Source: Methanococcoides methylutens | GTDB taxonomy: Archaea > Halobacteriota > Methanosarcinia > Methanosarcinales > Methanosarcinaceae | Direction of reading: 5' to 3' | Assembly: GCF_000765475.1 (NCBI RefSeq) | Contig: NZ_JRHO01000009.1 | Coordinates: forward strand, 468,293 to 532,292 | Length of the DNA: 64,000 nt | Shown here: one piece after another, positions 33,441 through 41,952 of the stretch | Layout of the letters: the number at the start of each line of letters is the position of its first letter | How positions within the stretch are numbered: position 1 is the first letter of the stretch | Translations under genes and position numbers: made by a program | The notes under the pieces: model-generated | The model's database searches: none | What the model was told of the DNA's origin: nothing | Seen by the model: the letters and a program-made list of their open reading frames with translations, nothing else

Positions 33441-34870
33441 TGTCCCGCTTCCAGCGTTCTCTCTTTGTTTTCAGGAGGGATTTGCGGGTCGATGACAACA
33501 CTGCTCTTCTTGCAGCCTTTGATATGTCCGAAGAGGTGATCCCTTGTTTCGTCTTCGATCCTCGTCTGAGCGATCCTTCTAGGAAGAACTTCAACAGCAA
33601 TGCCTTTCAGTTCCTTCTGGAATCGCTTGACGACCTCAGGGAGCAACTGGAAGCTGTGGGTGGCAGGTTGTACTTCTTTTCAGGTCTTCCGGAAGATGTG
33701 ATCGGTAACCTTCTGGAAAGGGCCGGTATTGATGCGATCTTCATGAACCATGATTACACTCCTTTCAGTTTTAAAAGGGATGAAGTAATCGCAAGTTTGT
33801 GCAATAATAGGAATGTTGACCTGCTTCAATTCCACGATTGCCTGCTCACTGAGCCCGGAACCGTGCGTACTAAACAGGGTACTCCGTACAAGGTATTCAC
33901 ACAGTTCTTCCGGTCGGCCTCGAAATGGGATGTTCTTACTCCTTCAATGTTAAATGGTGCAAGTGAAGACATTACTGATCATTTTTACACCGGGGGTCTC
34001 GGGGCAGGTGAGGTCTATGTTGTTTCAGATGTAGCTTTTTTGAAAGGCTCGCTTCCTGAGAACAATGATCAACTGTTTACACATGGTGGGAGAAGCAATG
34101 CCCTGCCCGTCCTGAAGTCTCTTTCTGAGTTCTCGAACTATGGTCGTGAACGTGATCTGCCTTACATAAGGGGGACGACCGGCCTTTCTGCACACAACAA
34201 GCTGGGTACGATCTCCATAAGGGAGTTCTATTATTCGGTCCTTCATGAACTTGGCAGGGATCACATACTAATCAGTGAACTGTACTGGCGGGATTTTTTC
34301 ACACAACTTGCTTTTGAGTTCCCTGAGGTCTTCAGACATGCATTCAAAAGAAAGTTCGATGATCTTGAGTGGATCAATGACCGGAAGTTATTCGAAGCAT
34401 GGTGTTCGGGAAACACAGGTTTCCCCATTGTGGATGCAGGGATGAGGCAGCTTAACAGCACTGGCTACATGCATAATCGTGTGAGGATGATCGTAGCTTC
34501 CTTCCTTGTAAAAGACCTTCACATAGACTGGAGGTGGGGTGAGCGCTATTTCGCAAGTAAACTGGTGGATTATGATCCTTGTGTGAACAATGGGAACTGG
34601 CAATGGGCTGCTTCAACAGGTGCGGATTCCCAGCCATATTTCAGGATATTCAATCCCTGGCGTCAGCAGAAGAAGTTCGACAGGGATTGTGAATACATCA
34701 AAGAGTGGGTCCCGGAGCTTGCAGATGTTGAATCACCGGATATTCACAAGCTGGAAAAGGATGGTTGGTTAGAGGTCCTGAACTATCCAAAACCTATTGT
34801 TGACCACAGCAAGGAGCGGGAAATGGCATTGTTCATGTTCAAGTCAGCAAGTCAGATTGCTGATGTCTGA
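33440..34870 (+). CDS. phr: Deoxyribodipyrimidine photolyase (cryptochrome/photolyase family)
   Basis: A 476-residue photolyase. The N-terminal antenna domain begins SLFVFRRDLRVDDNTALLAA. The FAD domain shows ELYWRDFFTQLAFEFP, GFPIVDAGMRQLNSTGYMHNRVRMIVASFLVKDLHIDWRWGERYF and NNGNWQWAASTGAD. It repairs cyclobutane pyrimidine dimers using light, by homology to class I enzymes. Its start overlaps the SOUL gene stop by one base. Cofactor antenna (MTHF or 8-HDF) cannot be told from sequence; F420-type 8-HDF is plausible in a methanogen. Confidence 0.93.
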   Translation: MSRFQRSLFVFRRDLRVDDNTALLAAFDMSEEVIPCFVFDPRLSDPSRKNFNSNAFQFLLESLDDLREQLEAVGGRLYFFSGLPEDVIGNLLERAGIDAIFMNHDYTPFSFKRDEVIASLCNNRNVDLLQFHDCLLTEPGTVRTKQGTPYKVFTQFFRSASKWDVLTPSMLNGASEDITDHFYTGGLGAGEVYVVSDVAFLKGSLPENNDQLFTHGGRSNALPVLKSLSEFSNYGRERDLPYIRGTTGLSAHNKLGTISIREFYYSVLHELGRDHILISELYWRDFFTQLAFEFPEVFRHAFKRKFDDLEWINDRKLFEAWCSGNTGFPIVDAGMRQLNSTGYMHNRVRMIVASFLVKDLHIDWRWGERYFASKLVDYDPCVNNGNWQWAASTGADSQPYFRIFNPWRQQKKFDRDCEYIKEWVPELADVESPDIHKLEKDGWLEVLNYPKPIVDHSKEREMALFMFKSASQIADV

Positions 34871-34929
34871 GGATCTTCATAGATGTATCAAGTTCTTGTT
34901 TGCCCGGTGACTCCCCATCATGATTAAAT

Positions 34930-34948
34930 ATTAGTTAGACTAACTAAT
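34930..34948 (+). promoter_or_regulatory. 19-base palindrome, MarR operator candidate
   Basis: ATTAGTTA-GAC-TAACTAAT is a perfect inverted repeat with 8-base arms ending four bases before the ATG of the MarR gene. It has the length and pattern of a MarR-family operator, so the gene probably represses itself and the MATE gene downstream. Confidence 0.7.
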
Positions 34949-34952
34949 CATA

Positions 34953-35384
34953 ATGCCCGCACAACTTTCATTTGAAAAGCTCGATAAATACTACCAGAAG
35001 ATCCTTAATACTAATGAAAAGCTTGAGAAGTATGCCGATGTGAGCTTTATTTCTTTATTGTATCTTAGGGAGGTTCGATCACTCGTGAACCCTACAATAT
35101 CAGAGCTTGCATCTGCAATGGATGTTAAGAAACCTTCTGCAAGCAATATGGTCAGAAAACTTGTTGATATGGGTCTGCTGGAGGTCGAACGCTCGAACAG
35201 CGATAAACGTGTGGTAAAGTTGACCCTCTCTGCAGAAGGAAATGAAGTGATCGAACTGAGCAGATCTGCTGATGATCTATTCTTTGAAAAAATCGAGGAA
35301 ATACTCAACGATGATGAGTTCGAGGTCTTTGCAGGTTTGTGGGGAAAGATAACTTCCAATCTTGAAGTGGGTCGTGAGAAATGA
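34953..35384 (+). CDS. MarR-family transcriptional regulator
   Basis: A 143-residue winged-helix regulator: TISELASAMDVKKPSASNMVRKLVDMGLLEVERSNSDKRVVKLTLSAEG is the classic MarR helix-turn-helix and wing. N- and C-terminal helices form the dimer. It overlaps the MATE transporter start by four bases, so this is a regulator-efflux pair. The near-perfect palindrome at 34930-34948 fits autoregulation relieved by a ligand, often a drug or phenolic compound. Confidence 0.9.
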   Translation: MPAQLSFEKLDKYYQKILNTNEKLEKYADVSFISLLYLREVRSLVNPTISELASAMDVKKPSASNMVRKLVDMGLLEVERSNSDKRVVKLTLSAEGNEVIELSRSADDLFFEKIEEILNDDEFEVFAGLWGKITSNLEVGREK

Positions 35385-36736
35385 GTGAAGATGAACTGGC
35401 AGTTGAAAGTATTGGGAAGCTATTTCGTAAATTTGCACTCCCTGCTGTCTTTGGTTTCATTATCAGTGGCGTTCAGATTACCATTGATGGCTTTTTCATC
35501 GGCAATGGCGTCGGCACTCTTGGGCTCACATCAGTGACGCTCGTCTATCCTTTGCTTATTGGCATGGTGGCAACAGCTTTGCTGATCGGCACTGGCGGTG
35601 CTTCACTTGTGGCCATTGAGCTTGGAAAGGGTAACAAGAAGCGTGCTCATCGCATAGCTTCCGACATGCTGCCTTTAATAGCTGTGGTAGGTACGTTCTT
35701 TGCCATTTTAGGCATATTCTTTACTGGACCATTGCTTAGGATGGTGGGTGCCAGTGGGATTGTTTTTGATATGGCCAACGACTATCTTCGTATCATGTTC
35801 ATAGGTTCGTTCGGTCTCATTGCAGGTATCGGTCTCGATTCTCTTGTGCGCAACGATGGACGCCCTTCATTCGCCATGAAGGTCATGGTGGCGAGTGCAT
35901 TGGTCAACATTGTTCTTGATTACCTTTTCGTCATGCGCTGGGGGATGGGCATGCAGGGTGCAGCTATTGCTACGGTGGTAGCTTTTGTAGCTTCTGCTGC
36001 TGTCTTCACGGCATATTTCTTCAGTAGCTATGCAAATTTGAGACTTCATCTTTCAGATATCAGTCCTGATATGAAAATAATTGCCGGTATATTAAAGACC
36101 GGTTTTCCTGCATTTGTCATGCAGATATCTCTCGCAGTGCTTGTGTTGAGCTATAATTACATGCTCTTGAAATACGGCTCAGAGGTCGCGGTATCTTCCT
36201 ATGGTGTCATCGAATATTCGTTCGCGATCTTCTACATGATATTCGAGGGCATCTCTGCAGGTGTCCAGCCAATAATCGGTTTCAATTACGGTGCAAAACT
36301 CTATGCCCGCGTCTATAGTGCGATCAGGATGGCAATGCTATCCTGTTTTTTGGTAGGTCTTTCAGGATTTATCATACTATACATGTTCCCGGAAACGATC
36401 ATCCAGCTTTTCAACCGCAATGATCCGGAGTTGTTGGTGACCGCTGTTGAAGGTATGAGGATATTCATTTTCGGAATAATCGTTGAAGGTATCATAATCT
36501 CCTCCGCTGTCTATTACCAGTCCGTGAACAAGATAAAACCGTCATTGTTCATTCATTTCGGTAAGATCTTCATCTTCATTATCCCCTTACTGTTCATCTT
36601 GCCGAAACAATACGGTCTTATTGGTGTCTGGATGGCAGCTCCGCTCGGTATATATCTGATGTTCCTGGTTGTGGGGGTCATGTTCTTAAAGGAAGTAAGA
36701 TCCCTCAAACAAGCTTCGACTGAATCTTTTAATTGA
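35381..36736 (+). CDS. MATE-family multidrug efflux protein
   Basis: A 451-residue MATE transporter with about 12 helices. The N-terminal half shows PAVFGFIISGVQITIDGFFIGNGVGTLGLTSVTLVYPL and the second half GFNYGAKLYARVYSAIRMAML. MATE proteins export cationic compounds in exchange for sodium or protons. Its start lies within the MarR stop region (ATGA), giving coupled translation. Substrate unknown. Confidence 0.9.
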   Translation: MSEDELAVESIGKLFRKFALPAVFGFIISGVQITIDGFFIGNGVGTLGLTSVTLVYPLLIGMVATALLIGTGGASLVAIELGKGNKKRAHRIASDMLPLIAVVGTFFAILGIFFTGPLLRMVGASGIVFDMANDYLRIMFIGSFGLIAGIGLDSLVRNDGRPSFAMKVMVASALVNIVLDYLFVMRWGMGMQGAAIATVVAFVASAAVFTAYFFSSYANLRLHLSDISPDMKIIAGILKTGFPAFVMQISLAVLVLSYNYMLLKYGSEVAVSSYGVIEYSFAIFYMIFEGISAGVQPIIGFNYGAKLYARVYSAIRMAMLSCFLVGLSGFIILYMFPETIIQLFNRNDPELLVTAVEGMRIFIFGIIVEGIIISSAVYYQSVNKIKPSLFIHFGKIFIFIIPLLFILPKQYGLIGVWMAAPLGIYLMFLVVGVMFLKEVRSLKQASTESFN

Positions 36737-36837
36737 GAACTGTGCGGGCTGCGATATGGTTGCATGGGAAATATATCCTGTCGCATCCATTGCATAAGAT
36801 TAAATATAAAAAATGAGTTTACAGATTGTTTCTGTTT

Positions 36838-36922
36838 GCGGGGGTTGCCCAGCCAGGCCAAAGGCGCAGGGCTTAGGACCCTGTCTCGTAGGAGTTCGTG
36901 CGTTCGAATCGCACCCCCCGCA
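36838..36922 (+). tRNA. tRNA-Leu (TAG)
   Basis: A class II tRNA of 85 bases with a long variable arm. Acceptor GCGGGGG pairs with CCCCCGC; the anticodon loop CTTAGGA lies between GCAGGG and CCCTGT, giving anticodon TAG. A genomic CCA follows the discriminator A at 36923-36925. Confidence 0.92.
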
Positions 36923-36925
36923 CCA

Positions 36926-37437
36926 TTTTAAATTCGAATCACCAGGTGGTAATTTAGTAAAGTTATCATTTTGGTTCAAATCTCATGTTGTTTGTGAGGT
37001 TGAATCTCCATAACGTTTTTCGTTTTTCCAAATAATCAAAGAATCAATCGTGATATGTGAAAAGATGAGCCCCCACTCATCTGAATCTTTTTCCAACCGT
37101 GTCATGCCCTAATACACTATATTGTGTGTTTCAATATATAATTATATCTAACGAATATAAATAATATAGCTCAAGTATACTTTACTTTTTTGTATCTGTA
37201 ATTATTATTAATATAGTTTATAGCTTCCCATTATCTTTTATTTCTCTTTATGATCTATGTAGATTTATCTCCTTTCAATCAATTCTATTTTATTACTGGT
37301 GGAATATCTATTTTTGTAGAGCCCATAATACCTTTTCCGGACGACTTTGCCTTATCCTCTCACCACCTCTTTTATCTTTTAAATATGGGTTAAGTTAAAA
37401 TCCATTTATTTACTAATTATCTATTGGGGTGTTATAC
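36926..37437. other. Intergenic, AT-rich
   Basis: A 512-base AT-rich spacer between tRNA-Leu and the secreted-protein gene. I see runs such as AATATATAATTATATC and no clear ORF, hairpin or RNA gene. A TATA-like word sits near 37380. Confidence 0.5.
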
Positions 37438-38004
37438 ATGAAATCAAGATTAATTATTCCAATGGTGCTTGTGGCTATGCTTTTAATGGTGCCTGCGAGT
37501 GCAGATCTGTTCGATGATATGGATGCAGCAGTACCTGAATACAATGAGAAAATTGATCAGGTACCTGGGACTCTGAGGGGAATTCTTGCGGATCAACATG
37601 TCGTTCTTGCTGTTTATATGAACAATGCTGAAGACGAGACTACGGGGGGTCCAGAGTTTGATGTTACTCTTAGTCCCGGTCCGTTCGTCACTGAAAGTGG
37701 TGTCACTATGAAGGTTGTAGCGGTCACTGATTCAGATGCTTCAGTTGTTGACTTTGGCAGGTGGAGTGAACTGGATGATGACTACAATTGGGATGGTGTG
37801 CCTTTTGCTGAAACGATCCTCGTGACCACAAACGAGGATACTGCAAGAGCACTTCTGGATTCAGAAACTCCTGGGGACACGTTCAGGCAGGCATATGATG
37901 CCGGTCTTATTACCATTGAGGCCTCTGAGGATGCGAGTATGGGAACAAAGATCTCTCTTGCAATTATGCCTCTCGTGATGAAGATATATGGTCTGATCGG
38001 TTAA
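37438..38004 (+). CDS. Secreted protein of unknown function, 188 residues
   Basis: A 188-residue secreted or membrane-attached protein. A signal peptide (about 1-22, LIIPMVLVAMLLMVPASA) precedes a mature domain rich in Asp/Glu/Val with no cysteines (VTLSPGPFVTESGVTMKVVAVTD and WDGVPFAETILVTTNEDTARALL). A short hydrophobic C-terminus (ISLAIMPLVMKIYGLIG) could be an anchor. ATG 37438 has GGGGTG nearby. Family not recognised. Confidence 0.65.
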   Translation: MKSRLIIPMVLVAMLLMVPASADLFDDMDAAVPEYNEKIDQVPGTLRGILADQHVVLAVYMNNAEDETTGGPEFDVTLSPGPFVTESGVTMKVVAVTDSDASVVDFGRWSELDDDYNWDGVPFAETILVTTNEDTARALLDSETPGDTFRQAYDAGLITIEASEDASMGTKISLAIMPLVMKIYGLIG

Positions 38005-38102
38005 TTCCGATCATTTATTTTTCGGCTCATTAGAGGGATCAATGGGCTGTCTATTTTTAATAATGAATTAAGTTTTTATTATTTGTGTATAAATTTCATA
38101 TT

Positions 38103-38501
38103 ATGTCTTCTACTCTTTACTTCTACGCCCTTGCTGTCTGGGTGCTTTTTGTATTCCTCGCAATAATCAATGGTACATTAAGAGGTCTTTATGCGCCTTA
38201 TGCCGGCGAACTTCTTGCACACCAGATAAGTTCGGTTATCTTCAGCACGGTCATATTTGCAGTTACCTATGTTTTCCTGAAATATTCGGGAGTGGCCGGA
38301 ATTCCTGTGCAGTTCATATATGTAGGCCTGATGTGGTTATTCCTGACAATATCCTTTGAATTCCTCTTCGGGCATTTTGTCATAGGTCATTCATGGGAAC
38401 GCCTGCTACATGATTACAATTTTCTCCAAGGACGCATCTGGTTGCTTGTGCTTATTGTAACCGCAATATCTCCCTGGCTTGCCAACAGGATCTTGTCATG
38501 A
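38103..38501 (+). CDS. Small membrane protein, four helices
   Basis: A 132-residue integral membrane protein with about four hydrophobic segments, beginning MSSTLYFYALAVWVLFVFLA. Charged and aromatic residues sit at the helix ends (EFLFGHFVIGHSWERLLHDYN). Convergent with the next gene. Unknown family; a start at 38085 would add a few residues but has no ribosome site. Confidence 0.6.
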   Translation: MSSTLYFYALAVWVLFVFLAIINGTLRGLYAPYAGELLAHQISSVIFSTVIFAVTYVFLKYSGVAGIPVQFIYVGLMWLFLTISFEFLFGHFVIGHSWERLLHDYNFLQGRIWLLVLIVTAISPWLANRILS

Positions 38502-38573
38502 GATCAGACAGAAAATCGTTGTGATCTTAGAATTTTGGTATTGATCTTGTCCTGTAATACTATTGATATTATG

Positions 38574-39263
38574 TCAGTAGTATATCATTGGCCAGATCAC
38601 GTGCCAGATGCTGTAGTCTGCAAGACGCCAGACCACAGGTGCCAGGAATCCGTACTTTCTGAAAAGCGTGATCGGTATCAGGTTGCCTGCGAAAATGAAT
38701 ATGAACACCCCTCCTGCGAAGAATGGGCTTGTAAGCATCCCCATCTGGGACATCCCCATAATCTGCATGATGGGTTCCCACAGGCTTGCAATGATCGCAA
38801 TTGATACGAATGCCTGAGTTTGTTTTTCTCCTTTTAACACAACTGTCGAGATCATCCATGTGAGAGCTACTACCGGGACAAGGTGGTATAATATCTCAAG
38901 AAAGATTCCTCCGCTTAGGTAAACGGGAATTGAGTATGGAAATCCCACATGAATATTGGGCAATTGAAGGGCTAACCCAAAGAGTATCTCTATTATAGAA
39001 AAACTAACTCCCAGAGCTATTGGTATTGTGAACCTCTGTTTGTTCGTGATGCTCTTATCCCATATCTCTGGAAAACCTGCTTTTCCGGCAAGTTTTATGC
39101 ATATGGCTCCGAGAACTGCTACTGTAATGATCACTGACCAAGTGCCTGTCCATTGTTGCACGATGGGATGGTTAACATCAAAGTATTCCCATGTGGCCTT
39201 GCCAAGCAGCATTAACACTATCAAACCCAGAAATGTCTGATCAGATGTTGTCAGTTTATTCAT
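38574..39263 (-). CDS. Multi-helix membrane protein, 229 residues
   Basis: A 229-residue membrane protein with six to seven helices. The C-terminal portion contains FLEILYHLVPVVALTWM and a final RLADYSIWHVIWPMIYY. The overall shape is like CPBP-type membrane proteases, but the catalytic Glu-Glu and Arg motifs are not clear. Function unknown. Confidence 0.55.
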   Translation of the reverse strand: MNKLTTSDQTFLGLIVLMLLGKATWEYFDVNHPIVQQWTGTWSVIITVAVLGAICIKLAGKAGFPEIWDKSITNKQRFTIPIALGVSFSIIEILFGLALQLPNIHVGFPYSIPVYLSGGIFLEILYHLVPVVALTWMISTVVLKGEKQTQAFVSIAIIASLWEPIMQIMGMSQMGMLTSPFFAGGVFIFIFAGNLIPITLFRKYGFLAPVVWRLADYSIWHVIWPMIYY

Positions 39264-39382
39264 AGCAGAAATTTATAATGATGTTTTACATAAACATATC
39301 TATTATATTTTCAATGGCTTGCCCAATGGTTGTTTATTTATTCATTTATTGATTTCTCTATTTCATTCATTTGATTCTCAGC

Positions 39383-39708
39383 TTAATCTTTCTTTATCAC
39401 TTTCAGCAGCTTTACGATCTCTTCTTCGTTTATCTCTTTCTGGGAAAATGTCTTGATATGTTTCATTGTTTTTCCTGTACCTTCAAAAAGTTTCTTTTCA
39501 TCTTCTGACATTTCTTCAATTGAAAAACCAATGTTCGCATGATCTTTGAGGCCCACGGGGTAATATTTCCCTTCATAACGGAGGATGCCCATTTTGAGCT
39601 CTTCCTTTATGTCAGGACATGTATTCAGAATTATATTTCTTAATTTCTCGATGATCTTTCTTTGTGGTGGCCCTTGCTTTTTGATTACTGCTCTACTCTA
39701 TTGTCCAT
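39383..39708 (-). pseudogene. DUF1801-type protein gene with a frameshift
   Basis: From ATG at 39708 (minus strand) the frame reads MDNRVEQ and hits TAA. One base inserted near 39691 (GAG-GCA in place of GAGCA) restores a full reading: MDNRVEAVIKKQGPPQRKIIEKLRNIILNTCPDIKEELKMGILRYEGKYYPVGLKDHANIGFSIEE to KKD at 39383. The restored protein, about 107 residues, matches the DUF1801 fold (YPVGLKDHANIGFS and GTGKTMKHIKTF). A shorter ORF from 39592 alone would lose the conserved N-terminal helices. Either the gene is broken or the assembly dropped a base. Confidence 0.65.
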
Positions 39709-39800
39709 GTCCTCGATTCCTTGTGTTTATGGGAGTTTGATCTCATTCTGATATTGGATTGTTGGGCTATATGCTTGGGATGGCAATAGAAACCTTAATA

Positions 39801-39853
39801 AATGATTAATCATTATATATGTGTGCAATGATTAATCGTGATAATTAATCATT
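39801..39853 (+). promoter_or_regulatory. Triple ATTAATCAT operator with TATA, copy A
   Basis: Three related boxes, AATGATTAATCATT (39801-39814), AATGATTAATCG (39827-39838) and ATAATTAATCATT (39841-39853), surround a TATA element TTATATATG (39813-39821). ATGATTAATCAT is a perfect palindrome. The same arrangement recurs at 40181-40232 before the paralogous gene, so one regulator probably controls both. Confidence 0.75.
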
Positions 39854-39895
39854 GACTACACAACAAGTAAAAACTAAAATTGGGGGAAATAACAA

Positions 39896-40063
39896 ATGGA
39901 TACATACCACGAAGGTTCTATGATGGACGAGGAAGACAACATTCTTGAATGGACTGCTAGAGGACTTAATGTTGATGGCAACGGCGCATTCATTGTTACT
40001 CTTTCAGTTTCAATTGCCCTTATGGCCTTCCTACGTTTTGCATCTTATGCCAGCCTTGTTTGA
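39896..40063 (+). CDS. Small membrane protein, tandem paralogue A (55 residues)
   Basis: A 55-residue protein: an acidic N-terminus (EGSMMDEEDNILEW), a linker TARGLNVDGNG, then one hydrophobic helix (about 31-47, AFIVTLSVSIALMAFL) and a short tail. It matches the next protein at 46 of 55 residues. A clear GGGGGAAATAAC ribosome region precedes ATG. Function unknown; conserved regulation argues for a real, strongly controlled gene. Confidence 0.75.
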   Translation: MDTYHEGSMMDEEDNILEWTARGLNVDGNGAFIVTLSVSIALMAFLRFASYASLV

Positions 40064-40180
40064 ATAATGTGGGTCAGGATCCAAGAATAGCTGTGGTTTG
40101 ATCATATCTGTTTGTAATCCTGATACACTTCATATCTAATACATCCTCATCTCAGAGGTCTGCAACAGAAACCTTAATAA

Positions 40181-40232
40181 ACGATTAATCATTATATATG
40201 TGTGAAATGATTAATCATGACAATTAATCATC
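40181..40232 (+). promoter_or_regulatory. Triple ATTAATCAT operator with TATA, copy B
   Basis: Boxes ACGATTAATCATT (40181-40193), AATGATTAATCATG (40206-40219) and CAATTAATCATC (40221-40232) flank TATA ATTATATATG. The order, spacing and TATA position match copy A base for base over most of about 60 bases, including the upstream GAAACCTTAATAAA. Confidence 0.75.
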
Positions 40233-40259
40233 ACTCATAAAAATAGGAGGAAATAAGAA

Positions 40260-40427
40260 ATGGACACATACTACGAAGGTTCCATGATGGACGACGAAGA
40301 CAACATTCTTGAATGGACTGCTAGAGGACTTAATGTTGATGGCAAAGGTGCATTCATTGCCACACTTACCGTGTCCATTGCTCTTATGGCCTTCCTCAGA
40401 CTTGCATCTTATGTAAACCTCTTTTGA
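40260..40427 (+). CDS. Small membrane protein, tandem paralogue B (55 residues)
   Basis: A 55-residue protein nearly identical to that at 39896: acidic N-terminus (MMDDEDNILEWTARGLNVDG), then a hydrophobic helix (AFIATLTVSIALMAFLRL). GGAGGAAATAAG precedes ATG. The nine changed residues are mostly conservative, showing purifying selection after duplication. Function unknown. Confidence 0.75.
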   Translation: MDTYYEGSMMDDEDNILEWTARGLNVDGKGAFIATLTVSIALMAFLRLASYVNLF

Positions 40428-40519
40428 AGTAAAGGGAATTTCCGGTGATCCGGAAACTCCTTTATTTCATAGTCTTTTTATTATTCTCCATTATTTTCCA
40501 TTTTCTTTTTTGAAATAAA

Positions 40520-40978
40520 TTATCTTGATCTCATCTTTTCGAAGTATTTCTGATGATATTCTTCTGCAGGATAAAAAATTGAAGCCGGGACTATTTCGGT
40601 TTTTATATCGCTATCATATCTTTTGCTTTCTTCCTGCTTTTTCTTTGAACTCAGGGCAGCTTTTTTTTGCTTCTCATCATGGTAAAAGATCGCAGACCTG
40701 TATTGTGTGCCGATATCAGGTCCCTGCTTGTTCTTTGTGGTGGGGTCATGTATGCTCCAGAACACTTCCAGCAGTTCTTCGTATGAAATTATATCCGGAT
40801 CGAAAATGATCTCTATGGATTCGGCGTGTCCGGTGGTTCCTGTGGCTACATCATAGTATCCGGGATCTGCCATTAAACCGCCTGTGTATCCTACTTTTGT
40901 TGATGTTACTCCCTTTATCCGGCTGAAGTTTTCCTCCACTCCCCAGAAGCATCCTGCTGCAAATGTGGCTTTTTCCAT
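40520..40978 (-). CDS. msrA: Peptide methionine sulfoxide reductase A
   Basis: A 152-residue MsrA that reduces methionine-S-sulfoxide. The active site is GCFWGVEE with the catalytic Cys; the partner motif GYTGG and the GHAESIEIIFDP strand follow. There is no obvious C-terminal resolving Cys in the last residues (YFEKMRSR), so it may use a different recycling system. It is 32 bases downstream of msrB in one operon. Confidence 0.93.
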   Translation of the reverse strand: MEKATFAAGCFWGVEENFSRIKGVTSTKVGYTGGLMADPGYYDVATGTTGHAESIEIIFDPDIISYEELLEVFWSIHDPTTKNKQGPDIGTQYRSAIFYHDEKQKKAALSSKKKQEESKRYDSDIKTEIVPASIFYPAEEYHQKYFEKMRSR

Positions 40979-41010
40979 CATTGTTACTCACCATTCTCTC
41001 GATGTGTTTT

Positions 41011-41409
41011 TTATTCATCTTCCCCGAACTGCAGGGCTGCAGAATTTATACAATAACGCTTCCCTGTGGGTTCCGGACCGTCATCAAAAACATGTCCCAG
41101 GTGGCTTCCACAATTGGAGCAGATCACTTCTATCCGGTGCATGAAGTGGCTATCATCAGTGACAAGTTCCACACGATCACTGGAGATCACATCGTAAAAG
41201 CTTGGCCACCCGGATTGTGAATCGAACTTCTTATCTGATGCAAATATGACCTGGCCACAGGCACCACAGTTGTATGTTCCCTTTTTCTTGTTTGACAACA
41301 GTTTCCCTGTAAACGGCATTTCCGTTCTCTTTTCCCTTAAAATTGCATACTGTTCAGGTGTCAGTAGCTTTTTCCACTCCTCTTCTGACCTCTTTATTTT
41401 CTCTATTAT
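41011..41409 (-). CDS. msrB: Peptide methionine sulfoxide reductase B, apparent ATA start
   Basis: MsrB reduces methionine-R-sulfoxide; this one has zinc motifs CGAC and CSNC and the catalytic RYCINSAAL Cys. An ATG at 41319 would drop the conserved N-terminal helix (IKRSEEEWKKLLTPEQYAILREKRTE), which is clearly encoded upstream. The frame continues back to ATA codons at 41409 and 41406, with AAAGGGGGT about 7 bases further upstream and no ATG, GTG or TTG. I infer initiation at ATA 41409 (132 residues). A single-base change from ATG would explain it. Confidence 0.85.
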   Translation of the reverse strand: MIEKIKRSEEEWKKLLTPEQYAILREKRTEMPFTGKLLSNKKKGTYNCGACGQVIFASDKKFDSQSGWPSFYDVISSDRVELVTDDSHFMHRIEVICSNCGSHLGHVFDDGPEPTGKRYCINSAALQFGEDE

Positions 41410-41597
41410 GCTAAAACCCCCTTTAGCAGAAAAATAATGTATAAAAATTGGATCTTGAAGATAAGTACTTTATGTAATAATTAACGTCACTGTGGTATAT
41501 TTTATCCTTGTATAAATACATAATATGTAATTCATATATTTTGGACGGGGGAATGTTCTTATACGGATGCCACAAATAATTAAGGGGGTGATCTATC

Positions 41598-41933
41598 ATG
41601 GCGGAATATATAGAACTATGCAGTACAACTGATGTGCCGGAAGGGGAAATGAGGAGCTTCACAGCCGGGGGTAACGAGGTTCTGGTGGTTAACCTGAAAG
41701 GGGAGTTCTATGGTCTTGATGCCATCTGCAATCACATGGGTGGCAAATTGGTCGAAGGAAGGCTCAGGGATAACCTTGTCATATGTCCTGTTCACAGGTG
41801 CCGTTATGATGTGACTTCGGGGAAGGTCAAAAGGGGCGCAGGTTTTTTAGTTGAGACGTTTTCAGGCAAATGTGGTGACCAGAAAGCATACGAGCTCAAA
41901 GTAGAGGATGGCAAGGTCTTCGTAAATATGTAA
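41598..41933 (+). CDS. Rieske [2Fe-2S] ferredoxin-like protein
   Basis: A 111-residue soluble Rieske protein. The cluster ligands are visible as CNHMGG (Cys, His) and CPVHRCRYD (Cys, His). It is the size of stand-alone Rieske ferredoxins. No oxygenase partner is adjacent, so an electron-carrier role is all that can be said. GGGGG precedes the start. Confidence 0.9.
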   Translation: MAEYIELCSTTDVPEGEMRSFTAGGNEVLVVNLKGEFYGLDAICNHMGGKLVEGRLRDNLVICPVHRCRYDVTSGKVKRGAGFLVETFSGKCGDQKAYELKVEDGKVFVNM

Positions 41934-41952
41934 GACCGCTATTATTCTAGAT

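Noticed and set aside
36813..37013. ORF across tRNA-Leu
   Set aside because: It is the translation of a tRNA gene and its spacer.
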